Shown here piece after piece: positions 58,231 through 64,000 of a stretch of 64,000 nt of DNA. Within the stretch, counting starts at the first letter, position 1. Every line of letters starts with the position of its first letter. The translations under genes and the position numbers were made by a program. Location: positions 19,000,001 to 19,064,000 of the forward strand of contig NC_088917.1 of assembly GCF_963576675.1 (NCBI RefSeq), in the 5' to 3' direction. Under the pieces are notes generated by a model. The model searched no databases, was not told the origin of the DNA, and saw only the letters and a program-made list of their open reading frames with translations. This stretch comes from Euphorbia lathyris. Its lineage: Eukaryota > Streptophyta > Magnoliopsida > Malpighiales > Euphorbiaceae.

Positions 58231-58330
58231 GGCATTGGTTATGGTTACTTTGTTTTTTATAAAGTACCGTTATCCAATGGTGAAAACCACACCAAGTAAC
58301 GGTACTTTGTAAGTAACCATAACGGGCACC
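58231..58330. mobile_element. 100 bp MITE
   Basis: Almost the whole element is a fold-back: GGTTATGGTTACTTTGT on the left and AAGTAACCATAAC near the right end. Flanked by a perfect 10 bp ATAAATTTAT (58221-58230 and 58331-58340), probably a 9 bp duplication plus one shared base. No coding. Confidence 0.82.
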
Positions 58331-58560
58331 ATAAATTTATTGTGAATTATCAAATTGTGTTTTCAATCAATATACAACTATACTATCAATTAATGTTTTT
58401 GAGCTGGGTGTAATATATCATTACATTTTCCCTTCAATTCAATTTTACCATTTTTCAAAAGATTACTTTAAAATTGTGTAGGTTATTAAAAAAAATACTT
58501 GTAATTTATTTGAATTTATTTAATTTGTTCCTGTTGTAATTATTTATTATTTATTGTTAG

Positions 58561-58561
<1 letters not shown>

Positions 58562-58617
<56 letters not shown>
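58562..58617. repeat. (TTA)n microsatellite
   Basis: About 18 uninterrupted TTA units. Confidence 0.97.
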
Positions 58618-58619
<2 letters not shown>

Positions 58620-58620
58620 A

Positions 58621-58814
58621 GAGCTCTTTCCATCTCTCGACTCCAAGAATTGGTAATTATTTCTATCCAGAACTTGTGAAATCAGAGTAAGACTAGGACT
58701 GTCACTCAGATGCAAATAGAAAAAATTGGACGGATTTTGAGAAGGATCAAGATTAAAATTGTTACCAGTCGATGTAGAATCATTAGATTGAGGATTGACT
58801 CCTTCTGGCGCCAT
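58621..58814 (-). pseudogene. Copia-type gag N-terminal fragment
   Basis: From an ATG at 58814 the minus strand encodes a Ser/Asn-rich leader and then NPSNFFYLHLSDSPSLTLIS and LDRNNYQF, which resembles the N-terminal domain of plant Copia-type gag (the xxYLHPSDSPxxxLVSxxLxxxNY pattern). It then runs into an unrelated stretch and the TTA microsatellite, so only about 50 residues remain. No LTR or downstream polyprotein was found beside it. Confidence 0.65.
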
Positions 58815-59051
58815 TGCAGATCAAAGTGAATTCAAGATTGAGGCTTGGAAACTGAAAAACAATGAATCGGTAACAATGAAGGATATTCCTTCTTGCGATG
58901 AAATAAACACCGATTATAAGAGGAAAGATTGAGAAGATGAATCAATTGATTCAAAAATTGAATTGCGGAAACAATTTCTCTGATATCATATCAATGATTC
59001 AGATGGAAAGGAAGAAGAAATTTTTATACTTTCATAAAACATAAACATAAT

Positions 59052-59148
59052 GGTGTCTTCTATGCTTACTTTGTTTTTTATAAAGTAAATTTTACTTTGT
59101 TTTTTCTACCATTGGATGAACATAAATAAAGTAAGTATAGCTTAACCC
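59052..59148. mobile_element. 97 bp MITE, relative of the 100 bp MITE
   Basis: Fold-back with GGTGTCTTCTATGCTTACTT and the inverse AAGTAAGTATAGCTTAACCC. Flanked by a perfect 9 bp AAACATAAT (59043-59051 and 59149-59157). Shares TTACTTTGTTTTTTATAAAG with the element at 58231. Confidence 0.82.
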
Positions 59149-59588
59149 AAACATAATACAAGGTTTGCTTATAAAGAGCAATTGCAACGGTTATAACAGA
59201 AAATGATAAATATCTAACTAGTCCTTCTATTAACAATTTTATATTCCTTCTATTAATAAAACTTTACAATTATATCCCTATGAAACACAATTCATGAATT
59301 ATCATCACAAAAGGGGAATAAGAAAAGATTAACAAGAGACTTTAATTAGTTTTGATATTAGATGCTCTTAAAACACACCCATAGAGGATGACAATACACA
59401 TGGATAAGTTTCAGAATAACTGGAAGCAGCTCGGGTCAATTAGAAGTTATTAAATTAATTTGGACTAAAAACAAAGTTTGCCATTGAAAACATATTGAAT
59501 GGCGGCAAATCAGTTTCATATGAGAAACGCTAACGAGTTTTAGCGACAAAATTCCTTTGCTTTGCTGTTTTACCGATGTTTTTATAAA

Positions 59589-60270
59589 GGCTTAATGCTT
59601 CTCCAGCCCCCTTAACTTGTTTAAATTGGTCATTTTACCCCTTCAACTCATCGAATGTCCTATTTACCTCCTTAACTCTATAAAAATGGTATTTCTCACC
59701 CCCTTAACTTGTCCAAATTTGTCATTTTACCCCTCCTCAACTCATCAAATATCCTATTTACCCCCTTAACTCCATAAAAGTGGTATTTCTCACCACTTAT
59801 GATCTTATTTACCCTCTTAACTGTATAAAAATGGTATTTTTTTATCCCTTTATGGTAGTAAAAAAAGTTGAAAAGAGAAAAAAACGAATAAAAAATACAA
59901 ATAACAAGAACATTAATATAAACAAGTTAAATACATTATATGTAGGGATAATGTACCAAAATAGGTTTATGATTTTTAGGAAGGTATCATTTTAGGTTCC
60001 ACTTACAAAATAGCATAAATATAGGTTTAACGTTTAAAAAAAGTTATCAATTTAGACTTCGATAACGGATTGTAATGGGTGAAAAATACCACTTTTATGG
60101 AGTTAAAGGGGTAAATAGAACATTCTATAAGTTGGGGGATAAATGGACAAGTTGAGGGGGTGAGAAATACTACTTTTATGGAGTTAAGGGGGTAAATAGG
60201 ACATTCGATGAATTGAGGGAGTAAATTGACCAATTTGGACAAGTTAAGGGGGTTGGGGAAGCATTAAGCC
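59589..60270. mobile_element. 682 bp Mutator-like MITE with long inverted repeats
   Basis: Ends GGCTTAATGCTTC and the inverse GAAGCATTAAGCC. Each arm is about 200 bp and itself holds two copies of CCCCCTTAACT...GTATTTCTCACC. Perfect 9 bp duplication TTTTATAAA (59580-59588 and 60271-60279). The short ORFs inside are not genes. Confidence 0.85.
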
Positions 60271-60279
60271 TTTTATAAA

Positions 60280-61068
60280 TTTGAAAATGGATTTCTATTG
60301 CGTTTGTAATTACAATATGATTAGGTTTTTAAAAATCCTAGAGAAATTTTATTATGGTTCCGGTCCATTGGACCATACCAATAGAAATATGACTTTTGTT
60401 ATAGAGGGTCGATTCTTTCATCGGCAAATTCTTTATTCTCAGAATTCATGACAAATTTAATTGCACAATAGAATTTGCGATGCATTTTCCTCCAAAAATT
60501 GTGTTTATATTCCTTTTTTTTTCATTTAAGCATTCAAAGAGATGATTGTTCCAACAAATATTCTTATCTGAGTTCATTAATAATATTTTTCCTCCCCGAT
60601 TATGTAACATAACTAATCGAATTATGTAAATATTGTGTTTTGAGTTAGCATATAATTGTTTTTTCCGCATATTATAATTGTGTAATAAACACTTTGTCCA
60701 ATTCAATTCAAAACAGAATTTATCATTTTTGGTTGCAAAATATTTCGGTTGAACTTTAAACTTTAGAAATTTCTCAATAGCTTTTGAATTTGTTTAAACT
60801 AACATGTTAACTTCCTAAGTCTTCGATATCAGAGCAAAATGAAAATATGGACAAGTTGAAGTACATATCATTTAAACGATATATCGTAGAGTGACATTTT
60901 AGACTAATCCATATTCGAATAAGTAGGTTTCTATCAAGCGGCATAACTCTTCTACCAAACACACTTTTTTTATTCTAAGTATTCAACTCTTAATAGAATG
61001 GTTAAGTTGATCAAATACTTCAACCACCTAAACACACTTTGTTTCTTTCTTTTTTTTTCTTAACACCT
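60280..61068. other. AT-rich intergenic sequence, no gene
   Basis: No convincing ORF, RNA gene or element boundary seen. Confidence 0.55.
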
Positions 61069-61073
61069 CCCTA

Positions 61074-61960
61074 TGTCACGGACACAGCCTCTTGACTATC
61101 TGTCGACCGTGCGGCACTAGTAATTTCACCCCTATTACTAGTTCAGCCTTAACCTCGTTTGTTAGCTTGCACGCTAGGCAACGTAATGCAGCGGAAAAAC
61201 AAGGATCTTGTACAAATGCTAAGTGAGGAAAACACTCTTTATTAAGAAAGAATGCTTTACAAAGGTTAGAACACAATAAGCACTCACACTTGCTCACACT
61301 TGTGTCTTATATGTCAACTCATCTATGTATGTTACAAATGAGGCCTCACTCCTATTTATAGCCTCCCTAAGAAGATTCTAGAATACTTTACACAAATAAA
61401 TCCTAGAATAATCTAGATAAAATACAAGTAAGAAACATAAAGAAAGGTTGGGACATTTCTACATTGTCCCTAGAAGCTTCTTGGGCCATTCCCGCACATT
61501 CCGGAATATTTCTCGTACCTTCCGAACTATTCCGACACGTTCCGGCACATTTCGGCACGCCCCGGACAAATCTGGCACGTTCCGGAAGTTTCTGGCCCGT
61601 TCTGGCACGCTCCGGGCCCGTCTGGAATTTTCTGGGCCCGTAGCTCGGCAAACAGAGGCTCTGTCGGCAGGCTTCCTCGCAGCTCCTTGCAGTCCCTGGG
61701 CCTGCTGCCTGCTTGCCCCGCACGAACAGAGGCTAAATGTGCCTGCTGGCACGCACACGGGCCCGACGGCTCCAGCTCGGGCCCGTAACTTTCTTCCTTG
61801 GCAATTTTCCTTGCCATTAATATTTTCCCCGCACATCCTTGAGCACATAGCTCCATAAAGATCCCAAGGAACCATATACCAAATATGAAGACATTTGAAA
61901 TCGTCTAGACATACCTTAGGAAAACTTGTGGTGTGTGGGGCTTGGCAATGTTCTCCGACA
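61074..61960 (-). mobile_element. 3' LTR of a Gypsy-like element
   Basis: About 887 bp with inverted TGTC...GACA termini: read on the minus strand it runs TGTCGGAGAACA to GTGTCCGTGACA. It lies downstream of the minus-strand gag. Its middle (about 61485-61640) has a run of short GC-rich repeats of the TTCCGGCAC type. The 5' LTR is outside the window, so no TSD can be tested. Confidence 0.65.
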
Positions 61961-64000
61961 GTGTGTCCCAAGTTGGTATAAGACACACTATAGGGGGGAC
62001 CATCTCTTGGCCAAATCCTCCCCCGGTAGGCACGGGCCCGCTGCCCGGCTGCCTTGTGCACGATTGCATATACAATTGGCCCGATGTCCACCGGCATGTC
62101 CCGCATGGTCCCGATGAACAAGAAAATGATCGTTTTTCCCCTGGCTCCTTTCTCTTAGTCCTTTGGGCATTTCGCTCGGGCCTTCCTTCGGATGACTTTA
62201 GGCGGGCCGTGAGATCCTCCCCCACCCCATTTGGCAACGTCCTCGTTGCCATCCTTGGGTGTGCCACGCCTCCTTGCCCACCATGTCTCTTTGCGGCCTT
62301 GCTTGGACGTCTCCTCCTTGCTTGGCCCTTCGGTTTGGTCGCTGCCCTTTCGATATGAGCAGCTTCCTTCATCGGTTGCTGCTCCTTCGCAACACGTCGC
62401 TCCTTCGACGACTTGTCCACACGTTGGCCAACCCCTTGGCCTACAACTTTAGAGATTTGGTCCTTCATAGCCATAATCTTCTTCGACCTCCGCCTCCTTG
62501 GCTTCTGGTCATGCTTATCCTCTGGCAACTGTCCTTCCACAAGCCTTGATTGGCAAGCCTTCCCTTGCTTGGCCAACCTTCTCCCATTGGTGCTCGCTGC
62601 CGTAGTAATCTTCGGTTGGGTGATGCCACCTTGCTCACCCTTGCTGCTTGCATCCTTGGCCACCCGTTTGGCCTTGGATTTCTTCCTTTTCTCCACCGCT
62701 CCCATGGGTGAAGTCTTCGCTGGTTGGTGCTCCGCCTTGCTCTCTGACGGCAACACCTTATCGGCTGCGTCCTTGGTCATCCTCTTGGCCTCGGACTTTA
62801 TCTTCTTCACCGCTCCTTTGGGTGAATGCTCGGTAGATTGGTGTTCCGCCTTGCCCTCTGACGGCAACACCTTGCAAATCTTCGTTGGCTTGAGCTCCAC
62901 CTTGCCCTCTGATGGCAGCTCAATCGGCATCTTTGGTGGCTGAATGTCCTTTCTCCCTCGGACATCCATGGCTTGTTCGGGCTCGACGCTTGATTTTTCT
63001 CCCGCTCCACGGGGAGATCTTGGTGTCGAGGGGCTTGATGTTTCGTCATCGCTTCGTCCCTCAACTCTCATTGCACCCAAATGACGTAGGGACCCCATGC
63101 GCATCTCGGACGGTTGCTCATGCGCTTCGTCGTCGTCGCCTCGAAGTAGACGTTCCCGTTCTTCGATGAGCGCATTCAACTTCTTCCTCATCGGGCAGTC
63201 CCTTGTCATGTGCTGGCCGGTACATAAGTAGCACATGAGCGGCCTTTCCACGTTGTTGCCTTTGAACGGCTTGGCCTCTTGTGGCCTTGGGACGTTCTTG
63301 CTTCGATCGTGGGCATCTCCCCCACTTTTGCCATTGGCTCCTCCATTTTGGCCATTCCTATCCTTGTCATGGCCGAAGCTTTGCCTCCCCGACTTGTCGA
63401 ACTCCACTAACGAGTCGGCTACGGCAATTGCGGCAGAAAGTTCCTTCACATTTCTGCGTTGGACTTCTAGCCTAGCCCATGGCTGCAATCCTTCTAGGAA
63501 GAGATAGAAGGCCTCCTCTTGTGGGTAGTTGGGCAGCTCTAGGAGAATCTCGGAAAATTCCTTGATGTACTCCCTCAAACCACCTCGTTGCTTCAAATGC
63601 CTCAACTTCGCCCTCTTCTCGAGCTCACCCGCCTCCGGATAGAATTGGGATTTAAGCTCGCGTTTGAAATCGTCCCAAGTAGCGATTGAACACGTACCTC
63701 GTCGGATCTCTTGCTCCTTCAATCGCCACCACACCATGGCCGTATCTTGCAAGTAGAGTGGCACGGCGTCGATCATCTTGGCATCATTTGCTATGCCAAG
63801 TGCCCTAAAATACTTCTCCAAACTCCAAAGAAAATTGTCAATCTCCTTGGAATTCCTCGAACCACCATACGCCTTCGGTTTTGGTACTTCTAGTCGCTGC
63901 GGACTAAACGCACCTGAAGTTGACGCATCGCCATGTGCAATTGCCTTCTTGCACAAGGCTAACTCCTCCTTTGTCGTGACTAACTCGGCAAGAGCTCTCT
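61905..64000 (-). CDS. Gypsy-type gag with an unusual basic C-terminal extension (partial)
   Basis: Retrotransposon capsid protein, open through the right window edge, so the start is missing; at least 690 codons. The Retrotrans_gag domain is clear (FLWSLEKYFRALGI, WWRLKEQE, WDDFKRELKSQFYP, LFLEGLQPWARLEV), followed by a zinc knuckle CYLCTGQHMTRDCP (C-x2-C-x3-H-x4-C). After that comes about 400 residues rich in Lys, Arg, Glu and Pro with repeated VLPSEGKAEHQ-type units instead of protease and reverse transcriptase. The frame passes into the LTR and stops at 61905. This fits a gag-only, non-autonomous element. Confidence 0.8.
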   Translation of the reverse strand, partial: RALAELVTTKEELALCKKAIAHGDASTSGAFSPQRLEVPKPKAYGGSRNSKEIDNFLWSLEKYFRALGIANDAKMIDAVPLYLQDTAMVWWRLKEQEIRRGTCSIATWDDFKRELKSQFYPEAGELEKRAKLRHLKQRGGLREYIKEFSEILLELPNYPQEEAFYLFLEGLQPWARLEVQRRNVKELSAAIAVADSLVEFDKSGRQSFGHDKDRNGQNGGANGKSGGDAHDRSKNVPRPQEAKPFKGNNVERPLMCYLCTGQHMTRDCPMRKKLNALIEERERLLRGDDDEAHEQPSEMRMGSLRHLGAMRVEGRSDDETSSPSTPRSPRGAGEKSSVEPEQAMDVRGRKDIQPPKMPIELPSEGKVELKPTKICKVLPSEGKAEHQSTEHSPKGAVKKIKSEAKRMTKDAADKVLPSESKAEHQPAKTSPMGAVEKRKKSKAKRVAKDASSKGEQGGITQPKITTAASTNGRRLAKQGKACQSRLVEGQLPEDKHDQKPRRRRSKKIMAMKDQISKVVGQGVGQRVDKSSKERRVAKEQQPMKEAAHIERAATKPKGQARRRRPSKAAKRHGGQGGVAHPRMATRTLPNGVGEDLTARLKSSEGRPERNAQRTKRKEPGEKRSFSCSSGPCGTCRWTSGQLYMQSCTRQPGSGPVPTGGGFGQEMVPPIVCLIPTWDTLSENIAKPHTPQVFLRYV

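Noticed and set aside
61459..62121. 220-codon minus-strand ORF spanning the LTR
   Set aside because: It overlaps the gag C-terminus in another frame and covers GC-rich LTR repeats; composition explains it.
61926..63507. Several plus-strand ORFs opposite gag
   Set aside because: They are Leu/Pro/Ser/Cys-rich shadows of the basic gag frame and have no domain.

Overview
The window is AT-rich nuclear DNA from a flowering plant, most likely a eudicot. The evidence is GT-AG introns in long plant-type genes, plant PDR-type ABC transporters, and a dense mix of plant transposons: LINE, CACTA, PIF/Harbinger, hAT and Mutator-like MITEs, TRIMs, and Copia and Gypsy pieces. I cannot name the species.

Layout. 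(1) 3-9913, + strand: a complete 24-exon PDR/ABCG transporter gene, about 1,422 aa after splicing. (2) 9914-11743: intergenic DNA with a tandem array of very small LTR-type (TRIM) units and a fold-back repeat. (3) 11744-33573, + strand: a tandem paralogue with the same 24 exons, about 1,419 aa. It is more than twice as long because its introns hold many nested insertions. Several have exact target-site duplications, and gene 1 supplies an uninserted reference. (4) 35591-40177: a 4.6 kb non-autonomous CACTA element (TSD AAC) carrying an E2 ubiquitin-conjugating-enzyme-like gene whose catalytic cysteine position is serine, followed by a large inverted/direct repeat cluster. (5) 41167-46851: a nearly full-length LINE with a 12 bp TSD and broken ORFs. 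(6) 47869-49361: a probable solo LTR. (7) 49370-54138: a PIF/Harbinger element (TSD TTA) with a broken Myb-like ORF1 and a broken DDE transposase. (8) 56218-57946, - strand: a 5'-truncated copy of the same LINE family with a 12 bp TSD. (9) 58231-60270: several MITEs and a Copia gag fragment. (10) 61074-64000, - strand: an LTR and gag ORF of a Gypsy-like element in which the gag reading frame runs into the LTR with no pol between.

The two PDR genes are the only clearly host-type genes. They should encode plasma-membrane exporters of two nucleotide-binding and two membrane domains each, and both frames are intact after splicing. The most unusual material is the set of miniature LTR elements: one of 256 bp with 62-70 bp LTRs and tRNA-like polymerase III boxes, one of 296 bp, and a tandem array of the first family. 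The CACTA-borne E2 with a Cys-to-Ser active site is the other main candidate. All splice sites, TSDs and domain calls were made by eye, without database searches.
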